From: Fusobacteriota bacterium
GTDB lineage: Bacteria; Bacillota; TC1
Assembly: GCA_009773805.1 (NCBI GenBank)
Contig: WTXA01000002.1
Span: 434,001-498,000, forward strand
Length of the DNA stretch: 64,000 nucleotides
Direction of reading: 5' to 3'
Part shown: piece by piece, positions 1 to 9,180 of the stretch
Layout of the letters: each line of letters opens with the position of its first letter
Position numbering within the stretch: position 1 is the stretch's first letter
Made by a program: the position numbers and the translations under genes
Notes under the pieces: model-generated
What the model saw: the letters and a program-made list of their open reading frames with translations, nothing else
The model's database searches: none
Told to the model about the DNA's origin: nothing

Positions 1-1006
1 TGTCATATTTATTCTTATGATAAGCAATGTCTGCAGCAAAGTAGGTTGGATGACCATTGTTTCTGATCATTACCTCATCCTTTTCCTCACCCATGCTAGT
101 AGTTTTCAACCATATGGCACCCTCGTTTTCATAAAGGTAGCCTTTTTCTTTAAGAGTGTCCATAGTTTCTTCGATGGCTCCACTATTGTGAATAGTACTT
201 TCTCTATACCAGACATCGTACACTAGACCAAACTTACCAAGATATGTCTTAATATGATCAAGTTTCTCACTCAAGCTATATTCAATCAATGTAGCAATTC
301 TTTCTTCAGAACTAACATTAATTAAGCCAGTACCATTTTTTTCTATGTAACCTTTAACTGTAACCATAATATCTGCACCATGATAACCATTCTCTGGGAA
401 AATAACACCTTTTTCACCAAGAGCTTCTCTAAATCTAGCATCAAGTGACAGACCGAAATTCTCTATTTGATTTCCTGCATCGTTGATATAATATTCCTTA
501 ATAACTTCAGCTCCAAGTGCTTTAAAGACATTAGCCAAAGTATCACCTATAGCTGCTCCTCTAGCATTGCCCATATGTAACAATCCAGTTGGATTGGCAC
601 TAACAAATTCTAGATTGATTTTTTCACCCTTTAATTCCTCATTATGTCCATAGTTGTTTTTTTGATCAATTGCTTCCTTAATGATCTCACCAAGGTACTT
701 TTCTGTAAGATACATATTAATAAATCCTGGACCGGCTATCTCAATCTTGCTGATATATTCAGAATCATCTACTTCTTTAAATAAATCAACTAGAATGCCA
801 GCTAATTCTCTTGGATTCTTTTTTTCAGACTTACTAATTACCATAGCAATATTAGTTGCATAATCTCCATTTTTCTTATCCTTAGGAACTTCTAAAGTAA
901 AACTTGGTATTTCGGACAATAACAATAGGGATTTATCTTGTCCTAAAGCTATCCCTTTTCTCCAATTTTCTTTAATCTTTTTTTCCAAATCAATAATTAT
1001 ACCCAA
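1..1006 (-). CDS. argS: Arginyl-tRNA synthetase, N-terminal 335 residues (partial)
   Basis: Charges tRNA-Arg with arginine in the cytoplasm (class I synthetase). The window edge cuts the gene, so about 335 of the usual 550-570 residues are present. The ATP-binding HIGH motif appears as HMGN at residues 144-147 within NPTGLLHMGNARGA, the form I recall from clostridial ArgRS, preceded by the N-terminal Add1-type tRNA-recognition domain. The start is a TTG codon: an AGGAGT ribosome binding site lies upstream and no ATG fits the conserved N-terminus. The binding site overlaps the end of the ywiB-like gene, so the two are probably co-translated, as in Bacillus. Identity is secure. Confidence 0.93.
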   Translation of the reverse strand, partial: MGIIIDLEKKIKENWRKGIALGQDKSLLLLSEIPSFTLEVPKDKKNGDYATNIAMVISKSEKKNPRELAGILVDLFKEVDDSEYISKIEIAGPGFINMYLTEKYLGEIIKEAIDQKNNYGHNEELKGEKINLEFVSANPTGLLHMGNARGAAIGDTLANVFKALGAEVIKEYYINDAGNQIENFGLSLDARFREALGEKGVIFPENGYHGADIMVTVKGYIEKNGTGLINVSSEERIATLIEYSLSEKLDHIKTYLGKFGLVYDVWYRESTIHNSGAIEETMDTLKEKGYLYENEGAIWLKTTSMGEEKDEVMIRNNGHPTYFAADIAYHKNKYD

Positions 1007-1010
1007 AATT

Positions 1011-1370
1011 TTACTCCTTTATGTATTCTAGCAATATTAAATTTTTATGTGCCAGTATATCGAATTCATCATATAGTGAATATTCTATCTTAAAATAGTT
1101 CTCCTCGATCAACATGAATTTGGTAACTAACTTGAAAAGCAGATTTCCATATTCTGTACAATAAGAGAACTCGTGATCCTTTTGTAAATTGAATTTCATT
1201 ATGCTGTTGCTTCTTTTAATTTCGATATCACAGTCTGTAATTAAAATGTTTACAGTATCCATATTTTCATCTAGATACTGTATTTCTGTTCCATGGTTAT
1301 CTTTATTTAGAAATCCTTTATAGAAATGGTTTTCCCCTTCTGTGTTGAGGATTATTTTTATTGGAATCAT
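1011..1370 (-). CDS. DUF1934 (YwiB-like) small beta-barrel protein
   Basis: A 119-residue protein of unknown biochemical role. Its length, beta-rich composition and position directly before argS match the YwiB/DUF1934 family, which neighbours argS in many Firmicutes. No signal peptide, membrane segment or catalytic motif is visible. ATG start with AGAGG upstream. The stop lies 4 bases before the argS start. The family call rests mostly on context and general sequence character rather than a diagnostic motif. Confidence 0.7.
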   Translation of the reverse strand: MIPIKIILNTEGENHFYKGFLNKDNHGTEIQYLDENMDTVNILITDCDIEIKRSNSIMKFNLQKDHEFSYCTEYGNLLFKLVTKFMLIEENYFKIEYSLYDEFDILAHKNLILLEYIKE

Positions 1371-1421
1371 TCTATATGCCTCTTTGAAATGCTGTAGTAT
1401 ATTCTATTAAATATAGCATTA

Positions 1422-2627
1422 TTAAGCCTTTTTTTCAATAAGCAGGTCATGTAATTTAATTGCTGTATCTAAATAGTTGCCTTTTAATGCATCTTCTTCA
1501 TTATAACTAATACCCATGCCTAAATCTTTTCTTGAATCATAAAGCATATATGGTACAGGTAAAGAATCATGTTTACCTGTTTTCAATGGCGTTCTATGAT
1601 CAGGTACAACTAGTAATCTATAGTCAGCCTTTATATCGCTGACTAGCTTACTAATAATAAATTCATCTATTAGTTCAAGAGCTCTAACCTTACCTTCGAT
1701 ATCACCTTGATGTCCACATTCATCAGGCGCCTCTAGATGTATGTACATATAGTCCAAACCACTATTTAAGGCTAAAACAGCTGCTTCACCTTTTCCTTTG
1801 AAATTAGTATGTATTGTTCCTGTCGCACCTGGAACAATGATGACCTCCATACCAGCACCTTTACCAATACCTCTAATCAGATCTACAGCACTGATAACCC
1901 CACCCTTTAAACCATACAAATCTTCAAATTTATCAAGAAGAGGTTTTTTCCCCTCACCCCAAAGCCAAGGACAATTAGCTGGATTTTTACCTTCACTAAT
2001 TCTTTTTTGATTGACAGGGTGGTCCCTTAATATCTCATAACCCTTTTTAATAAAATTAATGAAGAATTCACTATTTCTACCTTCTGGCAAATAAGCAGCA
2101 ATCTTTTCTCCTGTAATGTTATGAGGTGGAATTAAAGTAATTTTTAAACTTCCCTCATGCCATATGAATACATGACGATAACTAATACCATGATAGATTG
2201 TATAATCCTTTTCCTCTTTAAAGGCATTAATTAGAGCTTCAACAAGTTCTTCACTTTCTTCAGTAGATACTTCTCCTCCACTGTAGTCTATCATTATCTT
2301 TTCATTAAAAATTTCATCATCACTTAATGTCACTAGATTCATTCTAATGGCTATATCGTCTTCTTTCATTTCAACTCCAATAGATAGTGCTTCTAATGGT
2401 GATCTTCCTGTATGATATTTTTTCGGGTCATAACCCATTACACTTAAATTGGCTATATCACTTCCTGGGTACAAACCATCAGGCACAGTTTTAACTAAGC
2501 CGATTTCAGATTTTTTTTCTAACTTTCTTACTGTAGGCATATTGGCAAACATAAGAGGTGTCTTATTCTCAAGTTCTTCTATTCTATCATCTGCCGCACC
2601 ATCAATTAAAACAACTATGTATTTCAT
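1422..2627 (-). CDS. apgM: Cofactor-independent phosphoglycerate mutase, archaeal type
   Basis: Interconverts 3- and 2-phosphoglycerate in glycolysis without 2,3-bisphosphoglycerate. The 401-residue alkaline-phosphatase-fold protein has the metal-binding N-terminus VVLIDGAADD, the nucleophile region GSDIANLSVMGYDP (residues near 55-68), the GRSPLEA segment, and C-terminal metal ligands in DECGHQGD and VVPDHRTP. This is the short ApgM family, distinct from the 510-residue GpmI. Some bacterial members have been proposed to act as homoserine kinases, and sequence alone cannot exclude this. It has its own likely promoter and follows a terminator, so it is probably transcribed apart from the LCP gene upstream. 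ATG start with GGAGG. Confidence 0.85.
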   Translation of the reverse strand: MKYIVVLIDGAADDRIEELENKTPLMFANMPTVRKLEKKSEIGLVKTVPDGLYPGSDIANLSVMGYDPKKYHTGRSPLEALSIGVEMKEDDIAIRMNLVTLSDDEIFNEKIMIDYSGGEVSTEESEELVEALINAFKEEKDYTIYHGISYRHVFIWHEGSLKITLIPPHNITGEKIAAYLPEGRNSEFFINFIKKGYEILRDHPVNQKRISEGKNPANCPWLWGEGKKPLLDKFEDLYGLKGGVISAVDLIRGIGKGAGMEVIIVPGATGTIHTNFKGKGEAAVLALNSGLDYMYIHLEAPDECGHQGDIEGKVRALELIDEFIISKLVSDIKADYRLLVVPDHRTPLKTGKHDSLPVPYMLYDSRKDLGMGISYNEEDALKGNYLDTAIKLHDLLIEKKA

Positions 2628-2654
2628 TAGTCCTCCACAATTTTTCTAATTCTA

Positions 2655-2660
2655 ATTATA
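2655..2660 (-). promoter_or_regulatory. -10 element for apgM
   Basis: A perfect TATAAT on the minus strand sits about 28 bases before the apgM start, just after the LCP terminator. The -35 region is poor (no good TTGACA at 16-18 bases). Supported mainly by position between a terminator and a gene. Confidence 0.45.
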
Positions 2661-2675
2661 GCAAAAGAACAAACT

Positions 2676-2701
2676 AAAAGGTAAGGATAGCCTTACCTTT
2701 T
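2676..2701 (-). terminator. Intrinsic terminator after the LCP gene
   Basis: An 11-bp perfect stem (AAAAGGTAAGG with its complement, ATAG loop) follows the LCP stop codon. U-rich sequence flanks both sides, so it could stop transcription in either direction. Confidence 0.65.
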
Positions 2702-2729
2702 TATATTTTCTTAATTTTATTTTCTATAT

Positions 2730-3878
2730 TTATTTTGAATTTTCATCTGCTACTTTCTTAGCTTCTTCTTGATCAGCTATAGCTTTTTCCTCAACTGTTA
2801 TAAGTTCTGGGAAAATACCCCCCTCATCTTCAATACTTACAACCAGCTCTCCGTCTAAGAATCCTTGAGCAAGTTTCTTGATATTAATGTCAGGTAGCAC
2901 ATATGATACACCATCAACATATTCTGGATTTCCAGCAGACATCCAGGTTGTCATTTTAAAGTTATCAATTTCTTTATAGCTGTTGAATATATACATCATT
3001 TCACTTAAAGATAAATCAGTCTCAATCCCTTTATATATACTATTAATAATATCTAATTGTTGAATGAAATTAGCTTTACTTTTGATATCTCTAGCTAAAG
3101 ATTTAAGAAATAATTGTTGTCTACCAATTCTTCCTAAATCTGCTGTTGGTGTGTCTCTAAATCTAACAAAACTAAGAGCAGTTACTGAATCTAATTTATT
3201 AACCCCTGGATTAATAGCTACTCCCCACTCTTTACTAATTAGAGGTTCGTCTTCCCATACAATATCTACTCCGCCTAATTTGTCTACAGCATCTGTAAAG
3301 GACACAAAACTAATTTCCATTATTCTATCTATTTCTATATTATAAAAATTCTCAATTGTCTCTTTAGTAAGTTCAGATCCACCAAATGCATAGGCAGCAT
3401 TGATTTTATTTGTACCTTTACCTGGTATTTTAACTCTGGTATCTCTTGGTATAGAGATCATTCTTGCATAACCTTCTTTTAAATTAAGTCTACAAACTAT
3501 AATTGTGTCAGACCTATCACCATCTACTTCATCTCTGCCATCAGTTCCAAGTATTAGTATTGTAACTTCACCGTCATTAAATTCTACAGACCTTGGAGCA
3601 AAGGATATTGAATTAGAAATACTTCCTGTTGTAAAGTATTGATACGTCATATAGCCACCTGTTACTAAAACTAACAATATTGCTAATGTAACTAAAGCTC
3701 TATTTAAAGGTCCTTTTTTCTTTTTCGACTTTTTCTTTCTAATATTCATATTATCATTATCAGTCGTTTTCTTTTTGACTTTTAATGCTTTCTTTCCTAA
3801 TATCTCTTCCATGGAAGAATTATCAGCACGTTTATTATTTGTTGATTTACTTTTATGAAACTTGTCTACACGACCCAT
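2730..3878 (-). CDS. LytR-CpsA-Psr (LCP) family cell-wall ligase
   Basis: LCP proteins attach teichoic acids or other glycopolymers from lipid carriers to peptidoglycan on the outer face of the membrane. The 382-residue protein has a long basic N-terminal cytoplasmic tail (residues 1-62, rich in K), one transmembrane segment (about 65-83), and the extracellular LCP domain with the D-rich start LILGTDGRDEVDGDRSDTI, then ISIPRDTRVKIPG and KINAAYAFGG, the signature arginine and aspartate clusters. The acidic tail at the C-terminus is unstructured in appearance. It lies immediately after murA but has its own promoter. ATG start with AGGGG. Confidence 0.88.
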   Translation of the reverse strand: MGRVDKFHKSKSTNNKRADNSSMEEILGKKALKVKKKTTDNDNMNIRKKKSKKKKGPLNRALVTLAILLVLVTGGYMTYQYFTTGSISNSISFAPRSVEFNDGEVTILILGTDGRDEVDGDRSDTIIVCRLNLKEGYARMISIPRDTRVKIPGKGTNKINAAYAFGGSELTKETIENFYNIEIDRIMEISFVSFTDAVDKLGGVDIVWEDEPLISKEWGVAINPGVNKLDSVTALSFVRFRDTPTADLGRIGRQQLFLKSLARDIKSKANFIQQLDIINSIYKGIETDLSLSEMMYIFNSYKEIDNFKMTTWMSAGNPEYVDGVSYVLPDINIKKLAQGFLDGELVVSIEDEGGIFPELITVEEKAIADQEEAKKVADENSK

Positions 3879-3913
3879 TTAATATACCCCTAACCATTTT
3901 ACTTTCCTTTTAT

Positions 3914-3942
3914 AATCTAACAGAATTTATATTCATAGTCAA
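3914..3942 (-). promoter_or_regulatory. Promoter for the LCP gene
   Basis: On the minus strand TTGACT (3937-3942) and TAGATT (3914-3919) are separated by exactly 17 bases, between the murA stop and the LCP start. This is a good sigma-A match. Confidence 0.6.
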
Positions 3943-3949
3943 ATTACAG

Positions 3950-5212
3950 TTATTTTTGAACACGTTTAATATCAGCTCCAAGGCTCTTTAGATTTTCTAC
4001 TAACCCATCATAACCTCTGTCAATAAAATGTACATTTCCTACTCTAGTTTCCCCTTCAGCGTATAGACCAGCTATAATTAGGGCCGCACCAGCTCGTAGA
4101 TCTGTTGCAAAAACAGTTGCACCATATATTCGATCAGTACCTGTTAAGTCAACAGTATTGCCCACCATTATAATGTCAGCTCCCATTTTTCTAAACTCTT
4201 CTATATGCTGAAACCTTCTTTCAAAGATAGTTTCAGTAACATAAGATCTGCCTTCCGAGCATAATAACATTCCAAGCATTTGAGCTTGCATGTCAGTTGG
4301 AAAACCAGGATATGGCATAGTCTTAATATTTATCCCTTTACAAGCTTTGCTTCCATCAGAAATTACTCTTACTCCATCAAATTCTTCTATAACAGTGATA
4401 CCTGCTTCTCTAAGCTTAGCCAATACTGGCTTTAAGTGATCTGCAATCACATTTTCTACTAAAACATTTCCTCCTGCAGCTCCAACTGCAATCATATATG
4501 TTCCTGCTTCAATACGGTCTGGTATAACGGTATGTACATTTCCCTTAAGTTTTGGAACTCCATAAACTTTAATAACATTTGTTCCTGCGCCAGTTATTTT
4601 AGCTCCCATATTATTTAGATAGTTAGCTAAATCAACAATTTCAGGTTCTTCAGCTACATTTTCTAGAATAGTCTGACCTTCAGCGACTGAAGCTGCCATC
4701 ATCAGGTTTTCTGTTGCTCCTACACTTGGAAAATCCAAATATATCTTTGCTCCTTTTAGACCTTCAGTTCTACCTCTTATTACTCCATGAGTTTTTTCAA
4801 AAGTTACACCTAGTGCCTCTAAACCTTTTAAATGAAGATCAATTGGTCTAATCCCAATAGCACAGCCACCTGGTTGGCTTATTTCTGCAAAACCAAACCT
4901 GGCTATGATAGGACCAAGTAAAAATAGGGATGCACGAAGTTCACTTACACAATCTAAGGTTGCATCATATCTGTCCATCTGAGTTGCATCTACAGTCAAC
5001 ATATTATCTTTTCTTTCTATTTTAACTCCAAGATACTCAATTATTTCAATTAAATTATCAACATCTTTTAAGTTAGGAACATCGTAGATAATAGATTTTC
5101 CATCTGTAGCTAATATTGATGCTGCTAAAATAGGCAAAATGGAATTTTTAGAACCTTTGATTAAGACTTTGCCTTCTAAGCGATTCCCACCATTAATTAA
5201 TATTTCTTCCAT
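3950..5212 (-). CDS. murA: UDP-N-acetylglucosamine 1-carboxyvinyltransferase
   Basis: Catalyses the first committed step of peptidoglycan synthesis, transferring enolpyruvate from PEP to UDP-GlcNAc in the cytoplasm. The 420-residue length is standard. The substrate-binding Lys22-Asn23 pair lies in [11 protein letters not shown], and the catalytic cysteine is Cys117 in [13 protein letters not shown]; this cysteine is the usual fosfomycin target. The ATG start lies inside the end of argH (20-base overlap), with GAGGAG upstream. Firmicutes often carry two MurA paralogues, and only this one is in the window. Confidence 0.96.
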   Translation of the reverse strand: MEEILINGGNRLEGKVLIKGSKNSILPILAASILATDGKSIIYDVPNLKDVDNLIEIIEYLGVKIERKDNMLTVDATQMDRYDATLDCVSELRASLFLLGPIIARFGFAEISQPGGCAIGIRPIDLHLKGLEALGVTFEKTHGVIRGRTEGLKGAKIYLDFPSVGATENLMMAASVAEGQTILENVAEEPEIVDLANYLNNMGAKITGAGTNVIKVYGVPKLKGNVHTVIPDRIEAGTYMIAVGAAGGNVLVENVIADHLKPVLAKLREAGITVIEEFDGVRVISDGSKACKGINIKTMPYPGFPTDMQAQMLGMLLCSEGRSYVTETIFERRFQHIEEFRKMGADIIMVGNTVDLTGTDRIYGATVFATDLRAGAALIIAGLYAEGETRVGNVHFIDRGYDGLVENLKSLGADIKRVQK

Positions 5213-6590
5213 TATTTATCTCCTCTAACCAATTATTGATCTTATTAATATGTCTTTTTACTTCTTCAATTGCTGGACCACCTGTTACACTTCTGTCATT
5301 AACACAAGTTATTAGGTCTATAGCTTGATATATATCTTTTTCAAAGTAATCTGAGAATTTCTTATACTCTTCTAAAGTCATTTCATCAAGTGATTTACTT
5401 TCATCTAAACAATATGTAACCATTTTGCCGATTACACTATGCGCCTCTCTAAAGGGAATACCTTTTTTAGCCAAATAGTCTGCGGCATCTGTAGCATTGG
5501 TAAATCCACGGGCAGCTTGATAAAGCATTTTGTCTTTATTTACTTTCATAGTTCCTAACATAGGACTAATTATCAGCAAGCTTTTCTTAACCGTATCGAC
5601 AGTATCAAAAAAAGCTTCTTTATCCTCTTGCATATCCTTATTATATGCTAAAGGTAAACCTTTTAGCATAGTTAAGCTTCCAACTAGATGACCAAATACT
5701 CTACCACTTTTGCCTCTAATTAATTCTGCTACATCAGGGTTTTTCTTTTGTGGCATTATTGATGAACCAGTTGAATAGGCATCGTCTAAAGTTATAAATT
5801 TAAATTCATCTGTACTCCAGATAATAATTTCTTCAGATAATCTGCTTAAATGCATCATAATAAGGGAACAGGCACTTTCTATCTCAACTACATAGTCTCT
5901 GTCGCTGACTCCATCCAGGCTATTTTGACTTATATCACTAAAATCTAATAATTTTCTAGTTAACTCTCTATCTAAAGGAAAGGTTGTTCCAGCTAAGGCA
6001 CCAGATCCTAATGGCATAACATCCATTCTTTTGTAAGCATCAACTAATCTATCGTAATCTCTTCTAAACATCTCCACATAGGCCATCATATGATGAGCAA
6101 GTGTAATAGGTTGGGCCTTTTGCATATGTGTATAACCAGGCATTATCGTATCAGTATTTATAATAGCAATATCTAATAGAGTTTGTATAAGATTACTAAT
6201 TAATTCTTCAATTAAAATAATCTCTTTTTTCCCATATAATCTAAGGTCAGTTGCTACTTGGTCATTTCTACTTCTACCAGTATGTAATTTCTTGGCAACA
6301 ACTCCAATTTTTTCAGTTAGAATTGTTTCAACATTCATGTGAATATCTTCAGCTCTTTGTGAAAATTCTATTTTCCCTGCATCTATATCTTCAAGAATAT
6401 TTTTTAATCCGTCAACTATTTTTTTTGTTTCACTTATATCTAATACTCCAATACTACCTAACATTGTTGCATGCGCAATACTACCTTCAATATCTTCACG
6501 ATATAATCTTTTATCAAAAGATATAGACGAATGAAAATCTTCCATCAAAGGATCTGAATCCTTACTAAATCTTCCACCCCAAAGTTTCAT
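5193..6590 (-). CDS. argH: Argininosuccinate lyase
   Basis: Cleaves argininosuccinate to arginine and fumarate in the last step of arginine synthesis. The 465-residue protein belongs to the fumarase/aspartase superfamily, with [15 protein letters not shown] near residues 101-115, THMQKAQP near 154-161 and the signature loop [12 protein letters not shown] near 275-286 bearing the catalytic serine. No argG is present in the window, so the partner is elsewhere or absent. It overlaps murA by 20 bases and follows the M20 peptidase gene by 12 bases, consistent with one transcript. Confidence 0.95.
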   Translation of the reverse strand: MKLWGGRFSKDSDPLMEDFHSSISFDKRLYREDIEGSIAHATMLGSIGVLDISETKKIVDGLKNILEDIDAGKIEFSQRAEDIHMNVETILTEKIGVVAKKLHTGRSRNDQVATDLRLYGKKEIILIEELISNLIQTLLDIAIINTDTIMPGYTHMQKAQPITLAHHMMAYVEMFRRDYDRLVDAYKRMDVMPLGSGALAGTTFPLDRELTRKLLDFSDISQNSLDGVSDRDYVVEIESACSLIMMHLSRLSEEIIIWSTDEFKFITLDDAYSTGSSIMPQKKNPDVAELIRGKSGRVFGHLVGSLTMLKGLPLAYNKDMQEDKEAFFDTVDTVKKSLLIISPMLGTMKVNKDKMLYQAARGFTNATDAADYLAKKGIPFREAHSVIGKMVTYCLDESKSLDEMTLEEYKKFSDYFEKDIYQAIDLITCVNDRSVTGGPAIEEVKRHINKINNWLEEINNGRNIN

Positions 6591-6602
6591 TATTATCTCC
6601 TT

Positions 6603-7754
6603 CTAACTTAAAATATAGGCTAATGCTTGGTAACCAATTACAGCCTTTTCCAATTGTTCAACTTCAATAAATTCATTGGTTATATGTGCTTCTATTTCTC
6701 TGCCTGGTCCATAACCTATAGTATCAATTCCATCTAATCCACAGGTACTACTACCATTGGTACAAAAAGAATAATATCCTACTTCATATTTAATATTTCT
6801 ATCTAGAAAACTTTTTTTGATTTTATTCAAGACAGCACTATCATCAACTAACTTCCAAGGTGGATAGAACTTATCACCCTTTATCTTATAACCATTGTAG
6901 GTTGTAAAATCATTTTTAGCATAATCAATACTATATACAAAGTCTTTATCTTCTTCCTTTATTTGATCTAAAATCTTTCTTAAGCCTTCTATTACACTCT
7001 CTTTAGTCTCATCTAGAATGACTCTTCTATCAAAAGTTGCATTGCAAAGCCTAGGTATAACAGACTCTCCTGGATAAGGAGATGAAATTATATCAGTCAA
7101 TACTAAAATACCTTTACCTAATATATCTTCAAATGGTAAGTATAGTTTAGATATTGCCGAAATTGCTTGATTCATTTTTAAAACAGCATTTATACCAATT
7201 TCAGGATTCGAGGAGTGGGCACTTTTACCATAGGTAGTCAAGCATATTTCACCCCTGCCCCTTTGTCCAATATTAATATTCAATTGAGTGGCTTCTCCGA
7301 TTACAACTAAATCTGGCTTAATTTTATTTGTTACTTCTCTTATAGTGTATCCTTCAGCAACTTCTTCATTTACAGTTCCAGATAAGTATACACTTCCTTT
7401 TAATTGATTTCTATCAATTGTACTTAAGGCAAAAAGCATTGCTGCAAAAGCACCCTTCATATCAGAAGTGCCTCTACCAAAAATCTTTCCAGCTTCTTCG
7501 TAAGCCATAAATGGATCATGGTTATGCCATTCCATTAAGTTGTCTGCCTCTACAGTATCTATGTGCCCATCAAATAGAATAGTAGCTCCTTCTTGTTTTC
7601 CATGAATAGCTCCAATAATATTACCAGCCTCATCAATTATAGTTTCATCATAATTAAGTTCTTCCATTATACTTTTAATAGTATTAACTAAATTTTCTTC
7701 ATTTCCAGTATAGCTTTTTGTATTTATTAGTTTGAAAAGTATATTCTTGACCAC
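6603..7754 (-). CDS. YgeY-like M20 family metallohydrolase
   Basis: A zinc-dependent M20 amidohydrolase or deacetylase of 383 residues. The metal ligands are visible: FDGHIDTVEAD (His64, Asp66), GRGTSDMKG (Asp98) and the general-base pair NEE near 129-131. The pattern GRGTSDMKG and the overall length resemble YgeY, a subfamily found with selenium-dependent molybdenum hydroxylases. selA, selB and an XdhA-type gene in this window fit that link. Alternatives are an acetylornithine deacetylase or a peptidase, and the argH neighbour would suit an arginine-related role. GTG start with AAGGAG eight bases upstream. Substrate is unknown. Confidence 0.72.
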   Translation of the reverse strand: MVKNILFKLINTKSYTGNEENLVNTIKSIMEELNYDETIIDEAGNIIGAIHGKQEGATILFDGHIDTVEADNLMEWHNHDPFMAYEEAGKIFGRGTSDMKGAFAAMLFALSTIDRNQLKGSVYLSGTVNEEVAEGYTIREVTNKIKPDLVVIGEATQLNINIGQRGRGEICLTTYGKSAHSSNPEIGINAVLKMNQAISAISKLYLPFEDILGKGILVLTDIISSPYPGESVIPRLCNATFDRRVILDETKESVIEGLRKILDQIKEEDKDFVYSIDYAKNDFTTYNGYKIKGDKFYPPWKLVDDSAVLNKIKKSFLDRNIKYEVGYYSFCTNGSSTCGLDGIDTIGYGPGREIEAHITNEFIEVEQLEKAVIGYQALAYILS

Positions 7755-7756
7755 TT

Positions 7757-8278
7757 TTACTCCTTAAAAATATCTTCTAGCATCTTATTAATTTCACTTT
7801 TATCTAGACTATCAAAATCAATATCATCAACCTTCTTTGTTAAGTGGTTTTCTTCTAATATTTGATCATTCGAGAGATCATCAATTTCTTTCTTAATATT
7901 GCTTTTAACTTCTTGTGTTCTAGCTATTCTTTGATCTTCAAATAGCTCTTCATCGTAAAGATCGCTATCTTCATCTTCACCATCTTCACCTTCATAAAAA
8001 TTAATTATACTAAGTTTTCGTTTACTCATTATTAATAATAATAAGTTAAGGAAAAGAAAAATAGTGAATACTATTAACATTCCGAATAATGTATTTTGTC
8101 CAAAAACAAATAAACCATATGCTAATAAAAATAGAAAAGCTCCTTGAATAATATTAACTATAAGAAAGAATAAAATAAACTTCTTATGATTATTAATTCT
8201 AAAAATATACCTATTCAATAATAAAAATGGTAACATTACCAAAAACGTTGTGACACCACCTATTAGTTCTTTCATCAT
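7757..8278 (-). CDS. Small membrane protein with acidic cytoplasmic tail
   Basis: A 173-residue protein with no recognised family. It has three hydrophobic segments (about residues 6-28, 32-58 and 62-84), then a strongly acidic hydrophilic tail rich in Asp and Glu from about residue 95 to the end. It starts six bases beyond the rpiB stop on the same strand and ends two bases before the ygeY-like start, so it belongs to the prfA-to-murA gene run. No catalytic motif. The two adjacent ATG codons at the start are equally possible. Confidence 0.6.
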   Translation of the reverse strand: MMKELIGGVTTFLVMLPFLLLNRYIFRINNHKKFILFFLIVNIIQGAFLFLLAYGLFVFGQNTLFGMLIVFTIFLFLNLLLLIMSKRKLSIINFYEGEDGEDEDSDLYDEELFEDQRIARTQEVKSNIKKEIDDLSNDQILEENHLTKKVDDIDFDSLDKSEINKMLEDIFKE

Positions 8279-8283
8279 TTAGT

Positions 8284-8724
8284 TTACCTCTCTTCAAGAT
8301 CTCTAATTTTTCCAAGTCTAGTGTTATGTCTGCCACCTTCAAAATTAGAATTTAGGAAAGTATCAATTATCATCAAAGCTACACCTTTACCTATTACTCT
8401 TGCACCTAATGCAATTACATTAGCATCATTATGTCCTTTAGCCATTTTGGCTGTATATACATCGTTACACAAGGCACATCTGATCCCATCAATTTTATTT
8501 GCAGAAATAGACATGCCAATACCTGTTCCGCATATCAAAATTCCCAAGTCACCTTCACCATTTGCTATTAATTCGCCAACTTTTTGGGCATAATCAGGAT
8601 AATCTACAGAATCAGGTACAAAAACGCCTACATCTTGAACTTCAAGTCCTCTTTTTAAAATATATTCCCTTATTGTTTCTTTTAATTCAAAACCACCATG
8701 GTCTGATCCTATAATTATTTTCAT
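8284..8724 (-). CDS. rpiB: Ribose-5-phosphate isomerase B
   Basis: Interconverts ribose 5-phosphate and ribulose 5-phosphate in the pentose phosphate pathway. The 146-residue protein has the N-terminal IGSDHGGFELK, the catalytic cysteine in LICGTGIGMSISANK, and the GHNDANVIALGARVIG segment characteristic of RpiB/LacAB proteins. Its place after the ywlE-like gene matches the Bacillus ywlC-ywlE-ywlF order. Start and preceding stop touch, suggesting coupling. Confidence 0.93.
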   Translation of the reverse strand: MKIIIGSDHGGFELKETIREYILKRGLEVQDVGVFVPDSVDYPDYAQKVGELIANGEGDLGILICGTGIGMSISANKIDGIRCALCNDVYTAKMAKGHNDANVIALGARVIGKGVALMIIDTFLNSNFEGGRHNTRLGKIRDLEER

Positions 8725-9179
8725 TATTTTCCCTCCCAGTTGCTTTTTTCTATTAATTCTTTAATTTCATCTCTAGTTTTTCTATAGATTTCAATATCTC
8801 CAAAGAAAGGATCAATTACATCTCTATCTTCGACATTTGCAAAATAGCTTAAGGTTTGTACCTTTTCATCAATATTATCAATATCAAAATAGGCTATTTT
8901 TAATAAGTCTCTTTGAGCTATAGTCATAGTAAGAATCTTGTCGGCTTCTTCCATTAATTCTCTTCTTACCAATGTACTAATATGTCTACTAATATCTAAG
9001 TCAATCTCTTGCATTACCATTATAGCATTGTCACTAGCTGGTTCTCCTGTGATATTTTGGATGCCAGCTGAACGTACAAAATGATTTCTAACATTATTCT
9101 TGGTAAACATGTCTCTGGCAATTCCTTCAGCCATCGGGCTTCTACAGGTATTACCGGTACATACAAAAAGTATTTTCAA
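8724..9179 (-). CDS. ywlE: Low-molecular-weight phosphatase, probable protein-arginine phosphatase
   Basis: A 151-residue phosphatase of the LMW-PTP fold with the P-loop CTGNTCRSPMAEG (Cys7, Arg13) and the distal DPFFGD loop with the general-acid aspartate. Thr11 in the P-loop, instead of the Ile or Leu of tyrosine phosphatases, is the feature reported to give Bacillus YwlE its specificity for phosphoarginine. No McsB kinase is in the window to confirm the pathway. Start is TTG, with AAGGAG upstream. It is adjacent to tsaC and rpiB as in Bacillus. Confidence 0.85.
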   Translation of the reverse strand: MKILFVCTGNTCRSPMAEGIARDMFTKNNVRNHFVRSAGIQNITGEPASDNAIMVMQEIDLDISRHISTLVRRELMEEADKILTMTIAQRDLLKIAYFDIDNIDEKVQTLSYFANVEDRDVIDPFFGDIEIYRKTRDEIKELIEKSNWEGK

Positions 9180-9180
9180 A

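Noticed and set aside
144-600. HMGN instead of HIGH or HVGH in argS as a possible defect
   Set aside because: This form is usual for the clostridial ArgRS type.
17-863. Plus-strand frames at 17-226 and 681-863
   Set aside because: They are antisense to the argS coding sequence, which has the expected motifs.
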